Made by a program: the position numbers and the translations under genes. 64,000 nucleotides of DNA, from contig NZ_FSRJ01000003.1 of NCBI RefSeq assembly GCF_900142065.1, positions 744,001-808,000 of the forward strand, given 5' to 3'. Below the pieces are notes generated by a model. It was not told where the DNA came from. It saw only the letters and a list, made by a program, of their open reading frames with translations, and searched no databases. Position 1 is the first letter of the stretch, and every line of letters begins with the position of its first letter. This DNA comes from Agromyces cerinus subsp. cerinus. Lineage in GTDB: Bacteria; Actinomycetota; Actinomycetes; Actinomycetales; Microbacteriaceae. Shown one piece after another: positions 34,972-44,914 of the stretch.

Positions 34972-35276
34972 CCCGCCTCTCCATCCGACTGGCGATCGCT
35001 CGAGAGGACGCGTGTTGTCGGAACGACGCCGGCCGTTCCGACAACACGCGTCCTCTCGGCACAACGAGAGGAGAGTGGGGCAGGAGGGGCAGGCACGTGC
35101 AGCGAGCGCGGGAACTTCTGGCGCGCAGAAGAACAGCGAAAGTTCACCCCCCGAATCGTCGGGTGACCCCCTCCGACCGAGCGCAGAGTGGATGCACAGC
35201 CACCCCGACGGCGCCGAAGCAGACGCCGAACGGAGCACCACGAAGCATCCGCCCGCTGCACCGAAGGAGCAACACC
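34972..35276. other. Intergenic region with hairpin and aceA promoter region
   Basis: Three hundred bases without a gene. It holds the 25-bp-arm palindrome at 35001-35058, then GA-rich sequence and, near 35128-35140, GCGAAAGTTCAC, which loosely resembles RamB-type sites but is not conclusive. GAAGGAG lies eight bases before the aceA start. No obvious -35/-10 pair can be picked. Confidence 0.5.
35001..35058. repeat. Palindromic element, right copy
   Basis: Perfect 25-bp arms (35001-35025 and 35034-35058) around an 8-base loop (ACGCCGGC). The arms contain GACGCGTGTTGTCG, the same core as the left copy at 33896, and both copies are preceded by CTCGAGA. It may terminate the DUF559 gene 30 bp upstream, but the sequence identity between copies marks a repeat family. 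Confidence 0.85.
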
Positions 35277-36599
35277 ATGAGCACCAACCGCCCCGGCGAC
35301 CAGACCCAGACCGCAGCCGAGCTGCAGCTCGAGTGGGACGCGAACCCGCGGTGGGACGACATCAGCCGCGACTACACCGCTGAAGACGTCATCGCGCTCC
35401 GCGGCCCGGTCCGCGAGGAGCGCACGCTCGCCAAGCGCGGTGCCGAGAAGCTCTGGCAGGACATCCAGCAGAACACCGGCACGGCGTTCGCCCCGCAGGA
35501 GGACCCGCAGTGGTCGGCCGCGCTCGGCGCCCTCACCGGCAACCAGGCCGTGCAGCAGGTGCGCGCGGGCCTCAAGGCCATCTACCTGAGCGGGTGGCAG
35601 GTCGCCGCCGACGCCAACCTGAGCGGCCAGACCTACCCCGACCAGTCGCTCTACCCCGCGAACTCGGTGCCGGCGGTCGTGCGTCGCATCAACAACGCGC
35701 TGCTCCGCGCCGGCCAGATCGAGCAGGGCACCGATGACCGCGACTGGATGGCCCCCATCGTCGCCGACGCCGAGGCCGGCTTCGGCGGCCCCCTCAACGC
35801 CTACGAGCTCATGCACCAGATGATCGAGGCCGGTGCGGCCGGCGTGCACTGGGAGGACCAGCTCGCGAGCGAGAAGAAGTGCGGCCACATGGGCGGCAAG
35901 GTGCTCGTGCCCACGTCGCAGCACATCCGCACGATCAACGCCGCACGCCTGGCATCGGATGTCGCCGGCGTGCCGTCGATCATCATCGCCCGCACCGACG
36001 CCCTCGCCGCGACGCTGCTCACGAGCGACCACGACGACCGCGACAAGCAGTTCGTCACGGGCGAGCGCACCGCCGAGGGCTTCTACGAGGTGCAGAACGG
36101 CATCGAGCCGGTCATCGCCCGCGGCCTCGCCTACGCCGAGTACGCCGACCTGCTCTGGGTCGAGTCGGCCGAGCCCGACCTCGACCTCGCGCGCCGCTTC
36201 GCCGAGGCCGTGCACGCGAAGTTCCCGGGCAAGCGCCTGAGCTACAACTGCTCGCCCTCGTTCAACTGGAAGCGCCACCTCGACGACGACCAGATCGCGA
36301 AGTTCCAGCGCGAGCTCGCATCGATGGGCTACGCGTTCCAGTTCATCACCCTTGCGGGCTTCCACTCCCTCAACCACGGCATGTTCACGCTCGCGAAGGA
36401 CTACAACGAGCGTCACATGTCGGCATACGTCGAGCTCCAGGAGGCGGAATTCGCCTCGGAGGCATCCGGCTACACCGCCACGCGCCACCAGCGCGAGGTG
36501 GGCACCGGCTACTTCGACCAGATCGCCACCGCGCTGAACCCCAACAGCGCAACCCTCGCCCTCGTCGGATCGACCGAGGAAGAACAGTTCAACCACTGA
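35277..36599 (+). CDS. aceA: Isocitrate lyase
   Basis: A 440-residue enzyme that cleaves isocitrate to glyoxylate and succinate, the first step of the glyoxylate shunt in the cytoplasm. The active-site loop [14 protein letters not shown] carries the catalytic cysteine; the metal- and substrate-binding segments [19 protein letters not shown] and [16 protein letters not shown] are all intact. The length is normal for actinobacterial AceA. The ATG follows GAAGGAG. Malate synthase follows after 36 bp in the same direction, so the shunt is encoded as one operon. Regulation by the RamB-like protein at 19943 is suggested by analogy with Corynebacterium. Confidence 0.97.
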   Translation: MSTNRPGDQTQTAAELQLEWDANPRWDDISRDYTAEDVIALRGPVREERTLAKRGAEKLWQDIQQNTGTAFAPQEDPQWSAALGALTGNQAVQQVRAGLKAIYLSGWQVAADANLSGQTYPDQSLYPANSVPAVVRRINNALLRAGQIEQGTDDRDWMAPIVADAEAGFGGPLNAYELMHQMIEAGAAGVHWEDQLASEKKCGHMGGKVLVPTSQHIRTINAARLASDVAGVPSIIIARTDALAATLLTSDHDDRDKQFVTGERTAEGFYEVQNGIEPVIARGLAYAEYADLLWVESAEPDLDLARRFAEAVHAKFPGKRLSYNCSPSFNWKRHLDDDQIAKFQRELASMGYAFQFITLAGFHSLNHGMFTLAKDYNERHMSAYVELQEAEFASEASGYTATRHQREVGTGYFDQIATALNPNSATLALVGSTEEEQFNH

Positions 36600-36635
36600 C
36601 CCGCTCACGGGCAAGAACTCAGAGGAGCAACGACC

Positions 36636-38330
<1,695 letters not shown>

Positions 38331-38351
38331 GGGAGGGTCTGAGTCAGGGCC

Positions 38352-38415
38352 CGAAGGGGCCGTCCCGACCGCATCCGGCGATCCCGGAGGTGCCGCGGTC
38401 GGGGCGGCCCCTTCG
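38352..38415 (+). terminator. Strong terminator hairpin after aceB
   Basis: Arms of 21 bp (38352-38372 and 38395-38415) paired except for one G-T, with a 22-base loop. It begins 21 bases after the aceB stop. Confidence 0.8.
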
Positions 38416-38448
38416 TCGCGCCCGGTGCGTCTGCCAGAATCGGTGCTC

Positions 38449-39039
38449 GTGACCCAGCCGACCGCCTCCGCCGTTCGCATCCGACCCGCAGCCATGACGG
38501 ATGCCGCTGCGCTCGCGTCGCTCGCCGCCGCGACGTTCCCGCTCGCGTGCCCGCCGCACACCACGCCCGAGGCGATCGCCGACTTCATCGCGCGCAACTT
38601 CGGGGTGGACCACTTCGAGGGGTATCTCGCCGACCCCGAGCGGATCCTGCTCGTGGCGGAGCTGCCGGGCGAGGCACCGGCCGCCGGAGCCGTCGCGGAC
38701 CCCCGCCTGCTCGGCTACACGATGCTCGTCGGCGGCGAGCCGAGCGACGCCGACGCCGCGCGAGCTGTCGCGGCACGGCCGGCGATCGAGGTGAGCAAGG
38801 TCTACGTGCTCGCCGAGTCCCATGGCACGGGTGCCGGTGCCGCGCTCATGCGCGCTTCCCTCGACGCGGCACGAGCGGCCGGAGCTGCGACGGCATGGCT
38901 CGGCGTCAACGAGGAGAACGCACGGGCCATCGCGTTCTACGAGCGCCACGGCTTCGCGAAGGTCGGCGACAAGCACTTCGTGGTGGGCGGCCGCGTCGAG
39001 GACGACTGGGTGATGGAGCATCCGCTCGTCGCGCAGTAG
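38449..39039 (+). CDS. GNAT family N-acetyltransferase
   Basis: A 196-residue acetyltransferase. Motif A, with the acetyl-CoA pyrophosphate loop, is SKVYVLAESHGTGAGAALMRASLDAARAAG, and motif B is ENARAIAFYERHGFAKVGDKHF. The N-terminus reads VRIRPAAMTDAAALASLAAATFPLACPPHTT. Several GTG codons could start it (38443, 38449 or further upstream); none has a strong ribosome-binding site. The acceptor substrate is unknown. The gene stands alone between aceB and the MFS gene and is followed by a short tandem repeat. Confidence 0.88.
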   Translation: MTQPTASAVRIRPAAMTDAAALASLAAATFPLACPPHTTPEAIADFIARNFGVDHFEGYLADPERILLVAELPGEAPAAGAVADPRLLGYTMLVGGEPSDADAARAVAARPAIEVSKVYVLAESHGTGAGAALMRASLDAARAAGAATAWLGVNEENARAIAFYERHGFAKVGDKHFVVGGRVEDDWVMEHPLVAQ

Positions 39040-39050
39040 ACGCCTGCCGG

Positions 39051-39090
39051 CGCCGGACGCGCCGGACGCGCCGGACGCGCCGGACGCGCC
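39051..39090. repeat. 9-bp tandem repeat, 4.4 copies
   Basis: The unit CGCCGGACG is repeated exactly head to tail four times plus four bases, between the acetyltransferase stop (39039) and the MFS transporter stop (39117). It is in non-coding DNA between convergent genes. Confidence 0.85.
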
Positions 39091-39116
39091 GATGCGCCGG
39101 ATGGGCCCGTGACTCG

Positions 39117-40517
39117 CTAGGAGGCTGCGGCCGTCGCAGCCGAGGCGGCGTCGGCGCCGCGGGCCGCGCGTCGCGCGAGCCACCACGTGCCGAGCCCCGA
39201 GGCGAGGAAGATCGCCGCGAGCACGACCCAGCCCGCGAACCCGAGCGAGATCGCCGTGGCGTTGACGACGAGCGGTGCCGCGAGGGCGCCGACCGTGTAG
39301 CCCATGCCGAACACGCCCTGGTAGCTGCCGGCCTGCACCGGGTCGGCGAGCTCGAAGCTGAGGCCCCAGCCGCCGGCCTGCGAGAGCACCTCGGCGAAGG
39401 CGTGCACGATCGCGGCGACGACGAGCACGGTGATCGCGAAGCCGACCGGGAGCCCGGCCGCCGACGCGTACACGAGGCACGCGGCCGCCATGAGCCAGGC
39501 GGCGATGCCCGACACGCGAGCTGCGACGCGCAGGTCGTGCGTGCCCCGCGAGAGCGGCACCTGGAAGATCACGACGATGATCGTGTTGAGGATGAGGAGC
39601 GCTGCCACGACTGCCTCGGGCGCCGCGGTCTCCCGGGCGATCCAGAGCGGCACGCCGAGCTCAGCGACGCCGAACTGCATGCCGAAGATCGCGCTCAGCG
39701 CGGTGAGCACGAGGTAGCGGGGGTCGCGCCACGGCGAGTGCCGGCGCCATGCGCGCCGTTCGGCGGCGGCGGCCTCGGCGCTGGCGCCGGCGTCGAACGA
39801 GCCGGTCGCGGTCGTCACGGGGGCGACGGGCTTGCGGGCGGGTGCGTCGACCCGCGACGGCAGGCGCACGAGCTGGATGAGGCCGAGGAGGTACAGGACG
39901 CCGGCGCCGACGATGAGCGCGCGGTAGGCCTCGGCGGTGCCGATCGCGAGGGCGAGCGCGCCGAGCCCCGAGCCGGCGGCGATGGCGACGTTCGTGACGG
40001 TGCGGAGCACCGCACGTGCATGCACCCGGCTCTCACCGATGAAGGCTCGGGCGATGATCGCCGAGCGGGTCGAGTTCGCGCCCTGCTCGAAGAGGCCGCA
40101 GACGACGGCGATCACGAGCGCCGTGACGAAGTCGCCCGCGAAGACGTAGGTGATGAGCGCGACGCCCTCGACCGCCGTGAAGGCGATGAGCAGGCGCTTG
40201 GAGCTGAATCGGTCGGCGAGCCAGCCGCCGCCGAAGGCCGCGATCACGCCGGCCGCGCTCGCGGCCGAGAGCACGATGGCGACCTCGTGCGGTGCGAGGC
40301 CGACGATGAAGGTGAAGTAGAGCACCGTGACGGTCAGGAAGATGCCGCGCCCGACGCGGGAGATCAGGGTCGCGCCGACGAGGATGCGCAGCACCGGGTC
40401 CGAGACGGATGCCGCGAGGCGGGCGACGAACGAGGACCTGCCGGGGGCCTCTGGGGCCTCGGGGTCGACGGTCGGAACGGTTCCGGTGTCAGGTGTCGCG
40501 GAAGAGGTAGGGCTCAC
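39117..40517 (-). CDS. Major facilitator superfamily transporter
   Basis: A 466-residue protein with about twelve membrane segments in two halves separated by a hydrophilic loop around residues 215-265. The cytoplasmic loop between segments 2 and 3 has GGGWLADRFSSKRLLIAF, the MFS motif A (G-x-x-x-D-R-x-x-R/K). The N-terminal 30 residues are Pro/Thr-rich and cytoplasmic. The start is GTG 40517, without a clear ribosome-binding site. Probably a drug-type exporter. It is divergent from the DUF5937 regulator at 40574, which probably controls it. Confidence 0.9.
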   Translation of the reverse strand: MSPTSSATPDTGTVPTVDPEAPEAPGRSSFVARLAASVSDPVLRILVGATLISRVGRGIFLTVTVLYFTFIVGLAPHEVAIVLSAASAAGVIAAFGGGWLADRFSSKRLLIAFTAVEGVALITYVFAGDFVTALVIAVVCGLFEQGANSTRSAIIARAFIGESRVHARAVLRTVTNVAIAAGSGLGALALAIGTAEAYRALIVGAGVLYLLGLIQLVRLPSRVDAPARKPVAPVTTATGSFDAGASAEAAAAERRAWRRHSPWRDPRYLVLTALSAIFGMQFGVAELGVPLWIARETAAPEAVVAALLILNTIIVVIFQVPLSRGTHDLRVAARVSGIAAWLMAAACLVYASAAGLPVGFAITVLVVAAIVHAFAEVLSQAGGWGLSFELADPVQAGSYQGVFGMGYTVGALAAPLVVNATAISLGFAGWVVLAAIFLASGLGTWWLARRAARGADAASAATAAAS

Positions 40518-40556
40518 TCGTACAGTTCTGTCAGATCCGTCGGGTCGGTGAAATTG

Positions 40557-40575
40557 ATGTAGCGTTTCTCTACAT
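40557..40575. promoter_or_regulatory. Candidate operator overlapping the start of the DUF5937 regulator
   Basis: ATGTAG (40557-40562) and CTACAT (40570-40575) are perfect 6-bp inverted arms with a 7-bp centre. The right arm includes the first two bases of the ATG start codon, and a possible -10 sequence (TAGCGT, 40560-40565) lies within it; binding would block both the leaderless-like start and the divergent MFS promoter. Confidence 0.6.
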
Positions 40576-41533
40576 GTTGCGATACGTGCTCAAGGAGGGC
40601 GACGTCGCCGCCGTGCGCTTCGGCATCTCGCCGCTCTGCGAGCTCGGTCTGTCGTTGCGCGCGATCGATGACCCGTCGAGGTTCCCCTTGCAGCTGCCCT
40701 GGCTTCGCCGCACCGAGGCGGCGAGGGCCGACCTCGACACCGAGGCGCTCGACGGGCTCATCGACGACCGGCTGTGGACACCCGACTTCCTGAACCCGCG
40801 CCCCGAGTCGCCGCTCACGCGGCTCGACGACGAGCTCGAGCAGCTGCTCGCCACCCCGGCCGACACCTTCATCCGCGACCTCGTCGCGGTGCACGGGCAC
40901 GTGCCCGCGGTGTTCGAGGGGTCGCCCCGGGTCGCCGTCCGCCGCATCGTGCGGGCGCTGCAGGAACTCTGGGACGTGTCGTTCGCCCCGTACTGGCCGC
41001 GCATGCGGGCCGTGCTCGAGGCCGACGTCGTGCATCGCGGCCGCCAGATCGCCCAGAGCGGCCTGTCGACCATGCTGAACGGCATCTCGTCGACGGTCGA
41101 CTACGAGGGCGGCATCGTGTCGGTGCGGCTGCGAGACCCGGCCGACCGCGTGCAGCCGATCGACGGGCTCGGGCTCACCCTCGTACCGACGATGTTCACG
41201 CGTCGCGGCTCGGCGCCCGTCGGCGACGGCCCGCCGATGATCATGTACCCGGCGCGTGGCCAGGGCGCGCTCTGGGAGACGGAGCGCGTGGCGAACCCCG
41301 CCGCGGTCGCCGCCATCCTCGGCGAGACGCGGGCGAGCCTGCTCTCCGCGCTCGGCGATCCCGCGTCGTCGACCGAGCTCGGCGTGCGCTTCGGCGTCAC
41401 CCCGTCGGCCGTCAACCAGCACCTGCGTGCGCTCCGCGACGCCGGGCTGCTCGTCTCGACGCGGTACGGGCACAGCGTGCTCTACCTCAGGAGCGAGCTC
41501 GGCAGCGCCCTGCTCGACGCGCGCGCCGGCTGA
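40574..41533 (+). CDS. ArsR-type regulator with DUF5937 N-terminal domain
   Basis: A 319-residue protein. Residues 1-240 form the DUF5937 domain (RFGISPLCELGLSLRAIDDPSR, PYWPRMRAVLEADVVHRGRQIAQSGLSTMLNGI), and residues 245-310 an ArsR winged helix (LLSALGDPASSTELGVRFGVTPSAVNQHLRALRDAGLLVSTRYGHSVLYL). Proteins of this architecture in actinobacteria generally sit beside MFS transporters and are taken to repress them; the DUF5937 part is the presumed ligand binder. No ribosome-binding site precedes the ATG, and a -10-like sequence ends about eight bases before it, so the transcript may be leaderless. Divergent from the MFS gene. Confidence 0.88.
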   Translation: MLRYVLKEGDVAAVRFGISPLCELGLSLRAIDDPSRFPLQLPWLRRTEAARADLDTEALDGLIDDRLWTPDFLNPRPESPLTRLDDELEQLLATPADTFIRDLVAVHGHVPAVFEGSPRVAVRRIVRALQELWDVSFAPYWPRMRAVLEADVVHRGRQIAQSGLSTMLNGISSTVDYEGGIVSVRLRDPADRVQPIDGLGLTLVPTMFTRRGSAPVGDGPPMIMYPARGQGALWETERVANPAAVAAILGETRASLLSALGDPASSTELGVRFGVTPSAVNQHLRALRDAGLLVSTRYGHSVLYLRSELGSALLDARAG

Positions 41534-41554
41534 CCGCGCCGGCCGACGGTCGGC

Positions 41555-42517
41555 TCAGGCCGGATCGGGCATGACCCGCAGCACGATCTTGCCGCGCACG
41601 TGGCCGGCCTCGAGCAGGCGGTGCGCCTCGGCCCCCGCCTCGAGCGGGAACTCGCGGTCGACGTGCACGCGCACCGCGCCGTCGTCGATGAGTCGGGTGA
41701 TGACCGAGAGCGTGCGGGCGTCGGGTGCGACCGAGTAGCCGGTCGAGCGGATGCCACGCGCCGCCGCCTCCTCGGCCATGGTCGGCCAGGCACCCGTGGG
41801 CACCGTCACGATCAGCCCGCCCGGGCGCAGCGCATCGAGCGAGCGGGTGCCTGTGTCATCCGCCACGTTGCCGATCAGGTCGATCACCACGTCCTGATCG
41901 TCGGCGACGTCTTCGAACCGCTCGGCCGTGTAGTCGATGACGCGGTGGGCGCCGAGATCGCGGAGGAAGTCGGCGTTGCGCGCCGAGCCCGTGGTGGTGA
42001 CCACGGCACCGAAGTACGCCGCGAACTGCACCGCGAAGTGGCCGACGCCGCCGGCTCCGGCGTGGATCAGCACGCGCTGCCCGTCGTGCACGCGTGCCGT
42101 GTCGACGAGCGCGCCCCACGCGGTGAGCGCGGCGAGCGGCACCGCGGCGGCCTCGGCGAACGACAGCGTCGCGGGCATGCGGGTGAGGCTCATCGAGGTC
42201 ACCGAGACGAGCTCGGCGTAGCTGCCGCCCACCCTCGGCACCCGGCCCATGCCGTAGACCCGATCGCCGGGCTGCAGGGGGTGCGCCGTGTACGGCACCG
42301 ACTCCACGATGCCGGCGAAGTCGCCGCCGAGCACGGCCGGGTACGCGGGGATCGCGCGCGAGACCCCGCGACCGGACCGGGTCTTCGCGTCGATCGGGTT
42401 CACTCCGGCCGCGACGACCCGCACGACCACCTCGTCGCTGATGCGGATCGGGTCGGGCACCTCGGCGATGTGGAGCTCCTCCGGTCCGCCCGTCTGATCG
42501 ATCACCAATGCCCGCAT
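41555..42517 (-). CDS. Zinc-type alcohol dehydrogenase-like quinone oxidoreductase
   Basis: A 320-residue medium-chain dehydrogenase of the NADPH:quinone reductase type. It has VVAAGVNPIDAKTRSG and PAVLGGDFAGIVESV in the catalytic domain, without the cysteines and histidine that bind zinc, and the nucleotide-binding GAGGVGHFAVQFAAYFGA near residue 150. Reduction of quinones, enones or other electrophiles is the family activity. The ATG at 42517 has GGGAGG about seven bases upstream; the GTG two codons earlier lies too close. It converges with the DUF5937 gene and is divergent from the second Pr6Pr gene. Confidence 0.9.
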   Translation of the reverse strand: MRALVIDQTGGPEELHIAEVPDPIRISDEVVVRVVAAGVNPIDAKTRSGRGVSRAIPAYPAVLGGDFAGIVESVPYTAHPLQPGDRVYGMGRVPRVGGSYAELVSVTSMSLTRMPATLSFAEAAAVPLAALTAWGALVDTARVHDGQRVLIHAGAGGVGHFAVQFAAYFGAVVTTTGSARNADFLRDLGAHRVIDYTAERFEDVADDQDVVIDLIGNVADDTGTRSLDALRPGGLIVTVPTGAWPTMAEEAAARGIRSTGYSVAPDARTLSVITRLIDDGAVRVHVDREFPLEAGAEAHRLLEAGHVRGKIVLRVMPDPA

Positions 42518-42619
42518 CGACACACCCTCCCGAGATTGCCCTTCGTACCGTATCCGTCCTCGCTATGATCGCACCGACCGTCGGGCGTCCGGTGGCATCA
42601 CGCAACACGGGGAGAGCGA

Positions 42620-43303
42620 ATGCGCACGGTCTGGGGCATCATCAGGGTCGCGGCGGCGGCTGGCATCATCATCGCGATCGTCGGCCAGTTCGCCAAGAGC
42701 CTGTCGATGGTGCCCGACCCGGCGTTGTTCGTCGTCAACTTCCTGAGCTTCTTCACGATCCTCTCGAACGCGCTCTCGGCGATCGTGCTGCTGATCGGCG
42801 CCTGGTACGCGTTCCGGTCGTCGAGCGACCCCGACTGGTACAACCTCACGCGCGCCTCGGTCGTGACGTACATGGCGACGACGTTCGTCGTCTACAACCT
42901 GCTGCTGCGCGACATCTCGCTCGACCAGGCGACGACGCTGCCGTGGTCGAACGAGATCCTGCACGTGTGGGCGCCGCTCTACGTGGTGCTCGACTGGGTG
43001 CTCGCCCCCGGTCGCCGGCCGATCGCGTGGAAGCGCATCTGGACCATCGCGATCCTCCCGATCGTGTGGGTGGTCTACACGATGATCCGCGGTGCGATCA
43101 TCGGTTGGTACCCCTACCCGTTCCTCGACCCGAACGTCGCGCCGGGCGTCGGCTACGACGGGGTCACGGTCTACGTCATCGCGATCGCCGCGTTCATCCT
43201 GCTGGTCGGCGCGGGAATCCTCGGCATCAGCCGGTGGGCCTGGCCGTACCGTGCCGCGGTCGCGGAGCCCTCCGCGGTCGCGGATGCACCGGTCCCCGGC
43301 TGA
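42620..43303 (+). CDS. Pr6Pr family integral membrane protein (paralogue)
   Basis: A 227-residue membrane protein with about six hydrophobic segments and the motif VVYTMIRGAIIGWYPYPFLDPN, closely matching the VYTLFRGADVGWYPYFFLD segment of the 7193-7951 protein, though the rest has diverged. The two also share FxxFTxxSN and LPWSNEILHVWAPLY versus VPWSDTVLHFIVPAL. GGGGAGAG precedes the ATG. The family is widespread in Actinobacteria with no known function; the conserved tryptophans, histidine and Asp in the membrane may bind a lipid or quinone, but that is speculative. Confidence 0.85.
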   Translation: MRTVWGIIRVAAAAGIIIAIVGQFAKSLSMVPDPALFVVNFLSFFTILSNALSAIVLLIGAWYAFRSSSDPDWYNLTRASVVTYMATTFVVYNLLLRDISLDQATTLPWSNEILHVWAPLYVVLDWVLAPGRRPIAWKRIWTIAILPIVWVVYTMIRGAIIGWYPYPFLDPNVAPGVGYDGVTVYVIAIAAFILLVGAGILGISRWAWPYRAAVAEPSAVADAPVPG

Positions 43304-43323
43304 CCGGAACGTGTCGCGCCGCG

Positions 43324-44124
43324 TCAGGCGCGGGTGTGCGCCAGCCAGCGCGCGATGCCCTCGCGCAGCAGCGCCGTCTGCACCGGCAGGCCGTCGTCGC
43401 GAGCGGGCAGCTCGACGAGCGGTGCCCTGAGTCCGGTCGCCCATCGCTCGGCGAGGGCGTACGGGTGCACGGGGTCGCGCGGCGCCCCGATGACGAGCGA
43501 GCGGATGCCTCGGGGCTCGAGCCCGGCCAGCTCCGCGTCGTCGCGGAACGCGCGGTTGCGCGGGATCTCGACGAGGCGCATCGCCCGGCGTGCGGCGTCG
43601 GGAGCGGTGAACTGCGACAGCAGGCCGCGCCCGCCGGCCGGTGACGCCGACACGACGTGCTGGAAGATCGCACGCTCGCGGAACTCGTCGATGCCGGCCG
43701 GTCCGGCGTCGGCGAGGACCTGACCGATCACGGGGAAGACCCGCAGGTGCTCGGGCAGTGACTCATCGCTGAACGACGGGCGCACGAACACCGCGCGCTC
43801 GATGGGCAGGAGGCCGTCGAGCGCGATCCGCAGCGCGAGCGCGGCGCCGAGCGAGATGCCCATGATCGTCAGGGGAGCGGATGCCTCCGGCGCGGGTTCG
43901 CCCGCGTCATCGATCGCCTCGCGCACCGACGCGGCGACCTCGGCCGCGAGCCGGTCGAAGCGGAAGTCGGTCGGCTCGCCGACCGTGAGGAACCCGCCGT
44001 GGGCGCGGATGTCGGGCGCGACGATGAGTTCGTCGGCGCCGACCGCGGCCTGCACGGCGGGCGTGAAGAGGTCGAGCGGCTGGCGCCGATCAGCGCCGAG
44101 GCCGTGCAGGAGAACGGTCGTCAT
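43324..44124 (-). CDS. Alpha/beta hydrolase
   Basis: A 266-residue alpha/beta hydrolase. The oxyanion region is VLLHGLGADRRQPLDLF, the nucleophile elbow is IMGISLGAALALR with the serine in G-I-S-L-G, and the acid lies in LVIGAPRDPVHPYALA. The catalytic histidine usually following the acid is not obvious: the expected position reads LPARDDGLPVQ, and the only later histidine is three residues from the C-terminus. It may be a degenerate or non-hydrolytic member. Converges with the Pr6Pr gene; substrate unknown. Confidence 0.85.
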   Translation of the reverse strand: MTTVLLHGLGADRRQPLDLFTPAVQAAVGADELIVAPDIRAHGGFLTVGEPTDFRFDRLAAEVAASVREAIDDAGEPAPEASAPLTIMGISLGAALALRIALDGLLPIERAVFVRPSFSDESLPEHLRVFPVIGQVLADAGPAGIDEFRERAIFQHVVSASPAGGRGLLSQFTAPDAARRAMRLVEIPRNRAFRDDAELAGLEPRGIRSLVIGAPRDPVHPYALAERWATGLRAPLVELPARDDGLPVQTALLREGIARWLAHTRA

Positions 44125-44197
44125 CGGGGGGAACCTCCCGGCAGTGGGGAATGCTGGGTCCGTGCGCGGTGGTGCGGCGTGCGAACGATCGCGCGTG

Positions 44198-44848
44198 TCA
44201 CGTGCGGCGCCCGCCGAGCTCCGCGATGAGCTCGTCGGCCAGCCTCACGAGGATCGCGATCTGGTCGTCGTCGCGATCGACCCAACGGTACTCGGGCTCG
44301 TCGCGAATGGGAACGAAATCGTCGTGTTGCTCCCACACCACGAGCGTGCGTTCGGCGCCGAGCACGTACTGCTGCCACCAGACCTGTCGGAGATACCCGC
44401 GGGGGATGCCGCGCCAGGCGCGCGAGGTGGTCTTGATCTCGCAGAGCTCGAGCGCCCCCGTGGGCGTGACCCGCAGCCCGTCGGGCGTCGCGAGGTGACG
44501 GCGCTCGAACTCGGCGTGGAAGAGCAGGCTCGACGGCTCGATGTCGTGCGTGCGCCGCACCCACTCGGCGATGACCGGCTCGCGCTCCTTGCCGTGATCG
44601 GTGTAGCGGCTCCCGCCGAAGGAGCTGCCGTTCCGCTTCTCCCAGGCCGCGGAGCGCACCGAGGCGAAGGAGGCGAGCTTGGCGGCATCCGTCGCGGTGA
44701 TGCCCCGCGAGCGCGCCCTGAGCCACGCGACCCGGTCGCTCGAATCGGCGACGACACGCGAATGGCACGGATGCCGCGGACGCTCGTCGACCGCGACCGC
44801 CGTCGCCGCGCCCTCGAGATCGAAGAGGGCGAAGGGGGTGTCGGGCAC
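44198..44848 (-). CDS. YqaJ/lambda-exonuclease-like nuclease
   Basis: A 216-residue protein of the YqaJ viral recombinase family, a PD-(D/E)XK exonuclease fold. It has WLRARSRGITATDAAKLASFA, the Glu in YTDHGKEREPVIAEWVRR, the Asp in HLATPDGLRV and the E-x-K in ALELCEIKTTSRAW, followed by YLRQVWWQQYVLGAERTLVVWE, the full set expected for the family. In phages it acts with an annealing protein; here no phage genes surround it. It may be a chromosomal single-copy gene used in recombination or a relic. Confidence 0.85.
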   Translation of the reverse strand: MPDTPFALFDLEGAATAVAVDERPRHPCHSRVVADSSDRVAWLRARSRGITATDAAKLASFASVRSAAWEKRNGSSFGGSRYTDHGKEREPVIAEWVRRTHDIEPSSLLFHAEFERRHLATPDGLRVTPTGALELCEIKTTSRAWRGIPRGYLRQVWWQQYVLGAERTLVVWEQHDDFVPIRDEPEYRWVDRDDDQIAILVRLADELIAELGGRRT

Positions 44849-44914
44849 CCTCCGAGCGTACCGCTCCGGCCTGTCAGCGAGCCGAGGTGGGCGCGCGTGT
44901 GGGCGCGCGGCCGA

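Noticed and set aside
44198-44848. Prophage remnant around the YqaJ-like gene
   Set aside because: Neighbouring genes are ordinary chromosomal ones, with no integrase, structural gene or attachment-site duplication seen.
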